Positions 8,001-14,295 of a stretch of DNA of 19,394 bases are shown here, one piece after another. Under the pieces are notes generated by a model. That model had not been told where the DNA came from. It worked only from the letters and a program-made list of their open reading frames with translations, and made no database searches. The stretch is from Gallibacter sp963558965. Lineage in GTDB: Bacteria; Bacillota; Clostridia; Peptostreptococcales; Anaerovoracaceae. The DNA lies in NCBI GenBank assembly GCA_963558965.1, contig CAUWIT010000022.1:1-19394 (forward strand). The letters are read 5' to 3'. Each line of letters starts with the position of its first letter. Within the stretch, counting starts at the first letter, position 1. The translations under genes and the position numbers were made by a program.

Positions 8001-10694
8001 AGCAGGAGCTTTTAATTCTGAAAGTGAATAATGACCTAGTGGTATATCCTCAATATTAACTTCACCTTTATCATTTGTTACTACTGTAGGGAAGTTGCCA
8101 TCTTCAGCACCTGGGAATTTAAAATTCAATTTTACATCTGCTGTAGTGTTTTCCGTATGGAAATATCCATCTTTTGTATCAGTTAAATCTACGACTTCCC
8201 ATTTAGATGGATTGTCTGGATTTTCTTTCCACTCTTCTTCTGTACCAGTAAAACGGAATAATCCAAACTTAGCATTTTCTAGTTTTTCACCTGTTTTACC
8301 ATCAGTTTTTGTAAATGATAAAGTTGCAACTCCTGGATCATTTGTAGCCGGTTTATCTGAGCTATTTAAAAGCAAGTGATAATTATCATCGTATTTATCC
8401 TTATCTTTATCTTTGTCCGGCAATTTTTCGTCTAAAGTAAATTCGTATTCTACAACATTTTGTTTAGATACTGATTTATATCCAGCTGCCTCTTCAGTTT
8501 CTCTGATAATATATGAGCCTGCATCTAAACCGTGTACGCATAGCTCACCATCCTTATCAGTTTTTAGCACCGCGCTACCGCCATTCTTCTTTACAAAAGT
8601 TTCATGGCCGTTTATAGATTTCTTTTCAAAACCTGTTACTTCTGTGCCATCTTTTTTGTAAATTGTAAATGTTGCGCCTTCAACTGGGTTGCCGCTGTAT
8701 GAGTCTTTTTTGTAAAGCTTAATAGAGCGTGAAACATTTCCTTTAAGCTTATAAGTTACAGCATTTTTTGAACTTCCAATCTTTGTTGGTGTAGTATCTA
8801 AGTAATAGCCATCTGGAGCTTTAGTTTCAATTAAATAGTGACTGTGTGATGCAGTCAATTTACCTAGTATCAATTTACCCTCATCATCTGAAACAAAATC
8901 AGATGTTACCATATCGTTGGCTTCGTTATCGCCACCAGTATATACATAAGTGTAAGTTTTGCCGTCTTCACTTCCATCTTTGTTAACAAACCATGAAAGC
9001 TGTTCATCATTTTCTAAAAATTCATCAGTTTTACCATCTGCACAGTAAACTTTAAAATGGGCTCCCCCTAGTCCAGCTTTGTCTGTTTCAACCTTTTTTA
9101 TATCGTCCACATCATTTGCATCTGTGCTGTATGCTTCATCTGCCTTTTGAACAACTATTGAACCTAAGTTGAAGTTTCCTTTTATACCGCTTTTGAAATG
9201 CACTTCTGTACTGCTGCTTGCATTCCATGTAGCATCGTCCATAGAAACTTTTGCGCTGTTTGTATAAGTTGTCGCTGATGTATTTATAGAAGTTACCATG
9301 TATTTTAGTGAAAATCTAAATATGTATCCTTCCTTATAAAAATCTAAAGAATTTTGGTATACCTGTTTAGCTGCATTCCACTGAACAGCATACTGAGCTC
9401 TATTAGCCAAAAATACGGCCTGGTCTGTTACAAGATTGTTTAAAGATTTTTCAAAGTCCTTGTATTGCTGTGTATTTTTAAATGGAGTTTTATTACCGCC
9501 AACTGGTACATCTAACAATTTATTTAGCGCTGTACAATCTGGCAAGTTTCCATCATCTATTGGCTGGTTTGCACCTACATTTGGCTGGTTACGCCATGTG
9601 TGGTATGTGTCTCTCCACTCTTCAAGAATGGCTTTTTTCTCTGCGTCATCCTTTACAGCGTCTGCAAGTAGGTTTACTACATTTTGTCTGCGTGTATCCA
9701 AAAGTGTTATTGGAGAGTTTTCCCCACTGGTAATAGCTTTTATTTTTTGGTCACACTCATTTATCTTGTTTTCAAACCATTTTATTGGATAGTTTTTATT
9801 TTGGCACATATCCCATTTAAGTGTGCCGTCTGTACCATCAAGTTTACCCATATTGATAGTAAGTGTTTGCTTATTTGTGTCAGGATCAGTAGTTACTGAC
9901 CAAGTTAGAGTATGCTTTTTAACATATGATGTAATAGCTTCATTTTTTTCCTTTTGTGACATAGAAGATGATATATTTACACCTGCTGTCTTAGAAGTAA
10001 CCTCTGTAAAATAATCACCTGTTACAATTGAATTTATTTCGCCATTTCCATTATATAGTGGACCACCTACGCCACCATTTATAATACTACCTGTTCCAAC
10101 TGATAAAGCTGGTAATTCTACATAAAATGGTGCTCCGTTTGTGTATTTACCATAAGCTGAGTCCTGATTGTAAAATTGCTGGTTTTCATCTAATGTATCT
10201 TCTATAATATAGTTCCCTCCAACAGTTACTTTTTTATCCTTTAAAAATTCCTGTTGCTTTTTTTGAAGCTCGTTTAAAAATACTAAACGATATTCGATTT
10301 GTGGTGTATTAGTAGTGTCGCTGTTGTTCCACTTTGTACCTTTACCAAACTGATATACTCTATCTGAAAAATCATCTGGTTTTGGTGCAACCCATCCATT
10401 TCCAGTTGGTACTGTTGGAATAGTTGGTTTTTCTGGTGGAGCTACAACAGTTAAGGTACCTGTGAAGTTGCCAAGCTCTAAAGGTTTACCGTTTAGTGTA
10501 TCGTCAAATACTCCACTTCCCTGAACCATAGCTTCTATAGTTTTACTGTCAAAAACTTGTACGTATTTATTGAAAACTACCTTGTATTTCATCTCGCCTG
10601 TAGACTTGTTATAAGTCATAGTTCTATCTGCGATATATATACCATTTATAGTTAGTTTTCTAGTTGCACTTGTTGGCAGATTTAATCCAGGCAC
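5064..10694 (-). CDS. Giant SpaA/Cna-B repeat surface adhesin, main part
   Basis: An 1876-aa cell-wall adhesin fragment. Residues 1-85 and about 100-290 are beta-rich, MSCRAMM-like adhesin regions. Residues about 295-452 are a helical, charged insert with Cys297, Cys314 and Cys387. Beta sequence then resumes (FRFSLKYMVTSINTS) and leads into ten SpaA/Cna-B modules. Their E-x-x-AP-x-GY-type boxes are centred near residues 626, 735, 896, 1066, 1194, 1317, 1429, 1539, 1644 and 1743. Modules start with K-x-D...L-x-GAxFxL and many end in an Asn strand (TNIKH, ENIKK), the Lys/Glu/Asn pattern of self-forming isopeptide bonds. A Pro/Thr/Asp stalk, TAQTGD, a hydrophobic helix and RKGKKK form the sorting signal. 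The start shown is a GTG directly after a stop; the true N-terminus is the upstream 206-aa frame. No sortase or partner pilin gene lies in the window. Confidence 0.9.
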   Translation of the reverse strand: MPGLNLPTSATRKLTINGIYIADRTMTYNKSTGEMKYKVVFNKYVQVFDSKTIEAMVQGSGVFDDTLNGKPLELGNFTGTLTVVAPPEKPTIPTVPTGNGWVAPKPDDFSDRVYQFGKGTKWNNSDTTNTPQIEYRLVFLNELQKKQQEFLKDKKVTVGGNYIIEDTLDENQQFYNQDSAYGKYTNGAPFYVELPALSVGTGSIINGGVGGPLYNGNGEINSIVTGDYFTEVTSKTAGVNISSSMSQKEKNEAITSYVKKHTLTWSVTTDPDTNKQTLTINMGKLDGTDGTLKWDMCQNKNYPIKWFENKINECDQKIKAITSGENSPITLLDTRRQNVVNLLADAVKDDAEKKAILEEWRDTYHTWRNQPNVGANQPIDDGNLPDCTALNKLLDVPVGGNKTPFKNTQQYKDFEKSLNNLVTDQAVFLANRAQYAVQWNAAKQVYQNSLDFYKEGYIFRFSLKYMVTSINTSATTYTNSAKVSMDDATWNASSSTEVHFKSGIKGNFNLGSIVVQKADEAYSTDANDVDDIKKVETDKAGLGGAHFKVYCADGKTDEFLENDEQLSWFVNKDGSEDGKTYTYVYTGGDNEANDMVTSDFVSDDEGKLILGKLTASHSHYLIETKAPDGYYLDTTPTKIGSSKNAVTYKLKGNVSRSIKLYKKDSYSGNPVEGATFTIYKKDGTEVTGFEKKSINGHETFVKKNGGSAVLKTDKDGELCVHGLDAGSYIIRETEEAAGYKSVSKQNVVEYEFTLDEKLPDKDKDKDKYDDNYHLLLNSSDKPATNDPGVATLSFTKTDGKTGEKLENAKFGLFRFTGTEEEWKENPDNPSKWEVVDLTDTKDGYFHTENTTADVKLNFKFPGAEDGNFPTVVTNDKGEVNIEDIPLGHYSLSELKAPADYERDMHSAYFDVNEKTVDKSLQLYSEVNGTNDSELKDNELRNYKYLAKLKLVKYATENGKPEIEGTKYQDGWLYSDAQIKSKGLAGATYKLFMQTGGRPNVTNPNPEELKSKDMSIVNSSKYDDCIGIGTTDENGVLDISQFKDKNGNLSFKDGIHMEEYYLVEVEAPTGYKLDQTPIMYSLTEQTFPKDNEGNIIKGKVPGLVKVASNMEYRYGIKLIKQDATDGSHLGGVGFTISKADGTPVKVRSNNVDGYYVAAEEDKDLVDIMYTSKSEGKIAINGLEPNTEYKFTEVDPATGYEKPKDSYTFKTPASPDEDGVVQKGNLLYTSNIVANARLKGKVELHKEDGESQADLAGAKFKLFKVTTEKINEGDSDYDQNNPDAVRTVETLVSEKTTDTDGNVSWDGLEWGDYYLIESKAPEGYVLDQRHFEFEVGEECFTESGDVVSVVFPYIRNRHGISAKMVITKEDAADSSVKLSGAQFMLFKKIHDAVADVDYEVLYGKGIYETGKDGTMEIYLPQGEYMLKEIKAPAGYELPEGDASRIRFTVDPATDDNIVTVPMTITNIKHIDRYGQIDLTKKDKDTDKVLEGARFQLYTVENVDGHEVETPTGSPKSTDENGKVTFDKLDLTKTYRVKEIKAPNGYILDETAHEVVFNRENIDQTAELTVYNSQIEGSVKLTKVDDTEEAKGLEGAEFDLYKLSKEADEKNPAVWEPYGEQTYTTDKNGEINIDLPYGKYYFVETKAPQGYLLGTQDKIEFSIENDKETITLDPIVNKKIPEEKTQDVKVIKTWKNHPDTTLRGAKFQLYTMGESGKYALYSDEVYKTDGDGTFTVSNLPKGNYAFKEIDAPFGYELSDEYYCFAISEESLDKQETISVEIENIKKSEVPEEPEVPSTPDTPDTPDEPSTPDTPVDTDHSNDNNTDNNINSSTDHSQIQIVETNKTAQTGDNVAVGLILIVLIASLGGICVFNRKGKKK
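5260..5332 (-). repeat. Short tandem repeat coding the Pro/Thr/Asp wall-spanning stalk
   Basis: A 9-bp unit GGTGTATCC/T, interspersed with GGTGTACTTGG, is repeated and encodes TPD/STPDTPD repeats just before the sorting signal. Such stalks often vary in copy number between strains. Confidence 0.7.
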
Positions 10695-10797
10695 TTAAAT
10701 AGGACACGCTCAAACCAATCTCCATTGTGGAAATGTTCTTCGGCATTTTTTGATGGTGCCCATGTTACAGAGTATGCAAAGTTATCCTTTTTTTTGT
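10695..10797 (-). other. Frame-disrupted bridge between the two adhesin reading frames
   Basis: The 206-aa and 1876-aa frames are in the same phase but separated by 87 bp. Reading this gap one base further along gives a good continuation of an adhesin domain: after VQKK comes DNFAYSVTWAPSKNAEEHFH, then NGDWFERVLFK, which leads into VPGLNLPTS of the main frame. The first shift falls in a run of eight A's (T8 at 10788-10795 on the plus strand), where seven A's would be in frame. The second falls at TTTAAG (10695-10699), where one added A gives LFKVPGLN. Both are A-homopolymer indels and they cancel, so the intact gene would span 5064-11402, about 2112 aa. Confidence 0.8.
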
Positions 10798-11402
10798 ACT
10801 GTTATATCTCCTCCTTGATATAGCTTACCATTTATATAAACAGCTACATTGAAGTCAAGATCTTTTTCTGTAATCTCATGACCTTTAGTCATCTTTGGAG
10901 TTTTTGCAACACTTGAAGCTTCTTTTACAGTTTCAAGTTTGTCTTCTGTCATCTTTTCTGTAGATTCGCCGTAAACTTTTTCAACGACTTTGCCGTTTTT
11001 AACATCTGGCTTTTTCCATTTTTTAATGGATTTGTCCATCCATGATGGAGCCTGTGGCCAATCTACATACTTTTCTTTTTCTGTTTTTTCTACAGTTTTG
11101 TCTTTATCAGTTGATTGTTCATTTTTTTGATTATCAACGTCAGCAGTTTGTTTATCATCGGTTTTATTTTCTATAACTTCCGATGATGCCTCATCATTTG
11201 TCTTATCAGTTTGAGAATTGTCAATTACGCCATTTTCATCTGTTTGAGAATCCACAACTTCTGTTCCTTCTGCGGTAATCTCATTTTGCTGCGTAACATC
11301 TCCTGTCTGTGTTTCTTCTCCAAAAGAAGCACTAAAAGGGAAAATGGTTATAACCATAACCATGACAAGCATCAAGCTAATAAGTCTTTTCTTTTTACTC
11401 AT
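10782..11402 (-). CDS. N-terminal part of the giant adhesin (signal peptide and acidic linker)
   Basis: A 206-aa frame that I read as the true 5' end of the large adhesin. It has a classical signal peptide: MSKKKRL, the hydrophobic ISLMLVMVMVITIFPFSASF, and cleavage near residue 28. A long low-complexity, acidic and Thr/Gln/Asn-rich linker (about 30-115) follows. Then come a WPQAPSWMDKSIKKWKK segment and the first strand of an adhesin domain (DFNVAVYINGKLYQGGDITV) that is cut off at the A8 tract. ATG choice is supported by GAGGTGAGGG just upstream. As annotated it would be a short secreted peptide with no anchor; the sequence of the gap downstream shows that it belongs with the 1876-aa frame. 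It could alternatively be a genuine pseudogene half if the breaks are real. Confidence 0.85.
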   Translation of the reverse strand: MSKKKRLISLMLVMVMVITIFPFSASFGEETQTGDVTQQNEITAEGTEVVDSQTDENGVIDNSQTDKTNDEASSEVIENKTDDKQTADVDNQKNEQSTDKDKTVEKTEKEKYVDWPQAPSWMDKSIKKWKKPDVKNGKVVEKVYGESTEKMTEDKLETVKEASSVAKTPKMTKGHEITEKDLDFNVAVYINGKLYQGGDITVQKKG

Positions 11403-11489
11403 TTGCCCTCACCTCTTAATACATATACAAAATCCTTTATATTACATATTTGTCATAATTGACAGAATATTAACAAAAGTAGTCTTGCA

Positions 11490-11519
11490 ATTATACTTTA
11501 CTTAATACATGTTGTACAA
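11490..11519 (-). promoter_or_regulatory. Candidate adhesin promoter
   Basis: On the minus strand TTGTAC (11514-11519) and TATAAT (11490-11495) are separated by 18 bp, giving a 5' UTR of roughly 80 nt. The -35 lies inside the perfect palindrome GTTGTACAAC (11511-11520). Confidence 0.6.
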
Positions 11520-11550
11520 CCTAATGTTTACATCATAACCCCCCCTGTAG

Positions 11551-11568
11551 TACTTTATGTATAAAGTA
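11551..11568. promoter_or_regulatory. Operator-like dyad upstream of the adhesin promoter
   Basis: TACTTTATGTATAAAGTA has two perfect 8-bp arms around a 2-bp centre and lies about 32 bp upstream of the candidate -35. A run of seven C's (11539-11545) sits between the dyad and the promoter. The binding factor is unknown. The rest of 11403-11801 is A/T-rich and I see no gene or known riboswitch in it. Confidence 0.4.
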
Positions 11569-11801
11569 GGTAAAAATGTACATGTATGAACCAAAATGCC
11601 TATATATATGCATTCTCTCGCATATTTATATATTTAGAATATATCTCAAATTTCGCTTTTTATTAAATTTTACAATTTTTCACTGTCTAATCTGTAAAAT
11701 CTTACAAATACATAGTTATAATTATACTTTTTAAACAGGGTGCTTTAGTATTAGATGAATATTCCTACTATTTATAAAAAAAATTTAAAAATTTCACACG
11801 T

Positions 11802-11849
11802 AAAAAGAGAGCCGTTATAACAATACATTTTGTTATAACAACTCTCTTT
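11802..11849 (-). terminator. Rho-independent terminator of the desulfoferrodoxin gene
   Basis: AGAGAG/CTCTCT and GTTATAACA/TGTTATAAC arms form a 15-bp stem with a 2x2 internal mismatch and an 8-nt loop. Read on the minus strand it ends in TTTTT. It lies 22 bp after the desulfoferrodoxin stop. Confidence 0.85.
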
Positions 11850-11871
11850 ATATTAGCATTTATATATTTTA

Positions 11872-12249
11872 TTATTTAACTTCTGCTTTCCATAGTCCAT
11901 GTAGGTTACAGTATTCGTATACTGCTACTGGTTTTTCTCCCTGTAGGTTAAATACTGCTTCTGGTTTTTCACCTGGTTTAAATGTTCTCTTATGACCACC
12001 CTTGTCAGTTTCTACAAAGATCCACTGAATGTAATGAGCTTCTTCCATTGGATGTTCAACGCTACCAACTACTGCTTTTAGTACATCTCCTTCTGCTGTT
12101 ACTACAGGTACATGTTTTTCATTTGCAGCATCAGTTGTGTTTGGTACTAACTCTGTCATTTTCTGTCCGCAGCACATCATTGGTACGCCTGCATCATTTA
12201 TAACGCCTACTAAGTTTCCGCAATGGTCACATCTTAAAAATTTTTTCAT
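11872..12249 (-). CDS. dfx: Desulfoferrodoxin (two-iron superoxide reductase)
   Basis: A 125-aa desulfoferrodoxin that reduces superoxide to hydrogen peroxide without releasing oxygen, a detoxification route typical of anaerobes. The N-terminal desulforedoxin-like domain carries the rubredoxin-type iron ligands Cys7, Cys10, Cys26 and Cys27 (CDHC ... CC). The C-terminal superoxide reductase domain carries the catalytic iron ligands His46, His66, His72, Cys114 and His117. It also has the EKHVPV motif with the Glu-Lys pair near the active site. All ligands are present, so the enzyme should be functional. Cytoplasmic, with no signal. TAGGAGG precedes the ATG at ideal spacing. It is divergent from lexA and monocistronic, with its own terminator. 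Confidence 0.97.
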   Translation of the reverse strand: MKKFLRCDHCGNLVGVINDAGVPMMCCGQKMTELVPNTTDAANEKHVPVVTAEGDVLKAVVGSVEHPMEEAHYIQWIFVETDKGGHKRTFKPGEKPEAVFNLQGEKPVAVYEYCNLHGLWKAEVK

Positions 12250-12300
12250 GATCTATTTCCTCCTAAATCCGTTTAATCAATTTTCGTTTGTCATACCTAT

Positions 12301-12328
12301 ATTATACTACAAAAACATTAGATTTAAA
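12301..12328 (-). promoter_or_regulatory. Candidate desulfoferrodoxin promoter
   Basis: On the minus strand TTTAAA (12323-12328) and TATAAT (12301-12306) are separated by 16 bp, about 50 bp before the ATG. The -10 is a perfect match, the -35 is weak. A partly symmetric TTTAC...GTAAA stretch (about 12340-12357) lies upstream; no PerR or Fur box is convincing. Confidence 0.5.
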
Positions 12329-12378
12329 CATAATAATTTACTTTATTACGTAAATGTTATAATATAGCCTAATTTATG

Positions 12379-12392
12379 CGAACATTTGTTTA
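12379..12392 (+). promoter_or_regulatory. LexA (SOS) box in the lexA promoter
   Basis: CGAACATTTGTTTA matches the Gram-positive SOS box CGAAC-N4-GTTCG in the left half site and in GTT of the right half. It overlaps the candidate -35 of lexA, the expected arrangement for autorepression. Confidence 0.75.
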
Positions 12393-12417
12393 CATCTTAA
12401 AATTTTTATGCTATTAT
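12389..12417 (+). promoter_or_regulatory. lexA promoter
   Basis: TTTACA (12389-12394) and TATTAT (12412-12417) are separated by exactly 17 bp, about 50 bp upstream of the lexA ATG, with the SOS box covering the -35. Confidence 0.65.
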
Positions 12418-12466
12418 TAATTTGAGAAATCAAATGAACTTAACACATTTATGAGGTGATTATAAT

Positions 12467-13126
12467 ATGGATAGACTAAAAGATAGACAAAAAAAGATAT
12501 TAAATTTTATGAAGCAAGAGATAAAAGAAAAAGGATATCCTCCAACAGTTAGAGAGATTTGTTCAGCCTTAGGTATAAAATCTACATCTACAGTTCACAA
12601 CGATATTGCAGCTTTAGTTAAATACGGATTTATTATTAAAGATCCATCAAAACCTAGAGCTCTTATGGTTGTAAATCACGATGAACCTAAACAAACTAAA
12701 CAACCTGAGCCAATAAACAAGTCGGACTTCGCTCCAATTTCAGAAGTTGTTGAAGTTCCTGTAGTAGGTCGTATTGCAGCAGGCACACCTATTTTAGCTG
12801 AACAAAATATCGAAGACTCATTCCCTATCCCTGCAAGATTTTTAAAAGGAAATGAAAACTACATGTTAACAGTTAGAGGCGAAAGTATGATTGAAGCTGG
12901 TATTATGGACGGAGATTATATAATCGTTAGAAAACAAAATACTGCTAACAATGGAGATATAGTAGTAGCTATGCTTGATGGATACGAAAGCGAAGCTACA
13001 GTAAAAACATTTTACAAAGAAAAAGATCATATAAGATTGCAACCAGAAAACTCTGCAATGAGTCCTATTATCGTTAATAACGTACAAATCTTAGGAAAAG
13101 TCACTGGAGTTTTTAGATCATTGTAA
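12467..13126 (+). CDS. lexA: LexA repressor
   Basis: A 219-aa SOS repressor. Residues 1-68 form the winged helix DNA-binding domain (MDRLKDRQKKILNFM, GYPPTVREICSALGIKSTST). A linker rich in Pro, Gln and Lys (70-92) leads to the S24-type peptidase domain. The self-cleavage bond is Ala105-Gly106 in GRIAAGTP, and the catalytic dyad is Ser140 (RGESM) and Lys180 (ATVK). All required residues are present, so RecA-stimulated autocleavage should work. AGGTGAT precedes the ATG. An SOS box overlaps its own promoter, so it should be autoregulated. It is monocistronic, ended by a strong hairpin. The linker is slightly longer than in E. coli LexA (202 aa). Confidence 0.97.
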   Translation: MDRLKDRQKKILNFMKQEIKEKGYPPTVREICSALGIKSTSTVHNDIAALVKYGFIIKDPSKPRALMVVNHDEPKQTKQPEPINKSDFAPISEVVEVPVVGRIAAGTPILAEQNIEDSFPIPARFLKGNENYMLTVRGESMIEAGIMDGDYIIVRKQNTANNGDIVVAMLDGYESEATVKTFYKEKDHIRLQPENSAMSPIIVNNVQILGKVTGVFRSL

Positions 13127-13145
13127 ATCACAATATTAATATTTT

Positions 13146-13180
13146 AAAAGGCATCTTTCAAGCGAAAAGATGCCTTTTTT
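13146..13180 (+). terminator. Terminator of lexA, probably bidirectional
   Basis: A 13-bp stem AAAAGGCATCTTT/AAAGATGCCTTTT with a 7-nt loop ends in T6 on the plus strand. On the minus strand it ends in TTTT, so it may also serve the convergent YeiH-family gene, whose stop is at 13186. Confidence 0.9.
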
Positions 13181-13185
13181 GTCTA

Positions 13186-14178
13186 TTAAATCATGCCTAG
13201 TACATGTTGCATACCTATGCTTACCAATGAAATTGCAATCCAGCAACAAAATCCCATAAAGATTGGTTTACCACCAGTTTTTACTAACTTAACAATATTT
13301 GTATTCATACCGATAGCCGCCATAGCCATTACGATAAAGAATTTGCTTAGTTCTTTAATAGGGCCAGTAACTGCTGGTGACAAGTTAAATACAGTTGTAA
13401 TTACTGCTGCTAGTAAGAAGAAAACGATAAACATTGGAAAAGCTTTTTTTAGGCTAAAGTTATTTGATGTTTTTTCCTTTTTAGCAGTCCAAAATGCAAG
13501 TACAAGAGTAATTGGGATAATAGCTAGAGTTCTTGTTAGTTTAACGATTGTTGCAATATCAAGAGTATTTGAACCATGTATACCATCCCAAGCAGTTGCA
13601 GCTGCTGTTACTGAAGAAGTATCATTTACAGCAGTACCAGCAAATAATCCAAATCCTTCATTTGAAAAGCCTAACATACCGCCAAGTGTAGGAAATATCA
13701 AAGCTGCTAAAACATTGAATAAAAATATTACTGAAATTGACTGTGCGATTTCTTCATCGTCTGCATTGATTACTGGAGCAGTTGCTGCGATAGCTGAGCC
13801 TCCGCAAATAGAAGATCCAACTCCTATAAGTGTTGAAACTTTGCCATCCATCTTCATAACCTTATATAGTAAAAATGAAACTACTAAAGATGTTGTAATT
13901 GTACTTACTATTATTGGTAATGACTGTTTGCCTTGTGCCAAAATTTCGTAAAAGTTCATACCAAATCCTAATAGGACAACTGCGTATTGTAAAACTTTTT
14001 TTGATGTGTATTTAATCCCTTCATCTAAACTTGATTTATCTTTGATTATCAATGTTAAAATCATACCAATTATTATTGCAAATACAGGGCCACCGATAAC
14101 TGGCATCCATTTTCCTAGCAACCATGCTGGTATAGCAATTAAAATACAAAACAAAATTCCTTTAATCTTTCCTTTCAT
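13186..14178 (-). CDS. YeiH-family putative sulfate/anion exporter
   Basis: A 330-aa polytopic membrane protein of the YeiH/UPF0324 (PF03601) family. About ten hydrophobic segments are visible. The family hallmark GVGSSICGGSAIAATAPVI lies near residues 118-136, together with GLFAGTAVNDTSSVTAAATAW and AAIGMNTNIVKL towards the C-terminus. Database names call the family putative sulfate exporters; the transported ion is not settled for most members. GAGGAGG precedes the ATG at good spacing. It is transcribed divergently from a LysR-type gene across a 117-bp gap, the usual pairing for this family (compare YeiE/YeiH in E. coli), so induction by that regulator is likely. Confidence 0.88.
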   Translation of the reverse strand: MKGKIKGILFCILIAIPAWLLGKWMPVIGGPVFAIIIGMILTLIIKDKSSLDEGIKYTSKKVLQYAVVLLGFGMNFYEILAQGKQSLPIIVSTITTSLVVSFLLYKVMKMDGKVSTLIGVGSSICGGSAIAATAPVINADDEEIAQSISVIFLFNVLAALIFPTLGGMLGFSNEGFGLFAGTAVNDTSSVTAAATAWDGIHGSNTLDIATIVKLTRTLAIIPITLVLAFWTAKKEKTSNNFSLKKAFPMFIVFFLLAAVITTVFNLSPAVTGPIKELSKFFIVMAMAAIGMNTNIVKLVKTGGKPIFMGFCCWIAISLVSIGMQHVLGMI

Positions 14179-14231
14179 GACTAATACCTCCTCGTTTTTG
14201 TTAAGTTAATATTATCACGAAAAATAAATAA

Positions 14232-14262
14232 TTAAAAATAATAAATATATATGTTATAATAA
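14232..14262. promoter_or_regulatory. Divergent promoter/operator region between the YeiH-family and LysR genes
   Basis: The 117-bp gap has a TATAAT at 14255-14260 serving the LysR gene. An imperfect A/T dyad (ATTAT..atatatat..TTATAAT) fits a LysR-type T-N11-A site. On the minus strand TAATAT lies about 30 bp before the YeiH-family ATG. Composition is so A/T-rich that exact sites are uncertain. Confidence 0.4.
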
Positions 14263-14295
14263 AAATATCTTATAGTTAAAGGAGATGATTAAGTT

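Noticed and set aside
6208..9899. Several 60-120 aa plus-strand frames opposite the adhesin gene
   Set aside because: These are shadows of the repetitive, low-stop coding strand; none has a start context or a recognisable domain.
11403..11801. Cyclic di-GMP or other riboswitch before the adhesin
   Set aside because: Large adhesins are sometimes under c-di-GMP riboswitches, but I could not find the conserved GEMM core or a paired terminator in this A/T-rich stretch.
13193..13951. 252-aa open frame on the plus strand opposite the YeiH-family gene
   Set aside because: It is the antisense shadow of a clear transporter gene, has no ribosome site and no family features.
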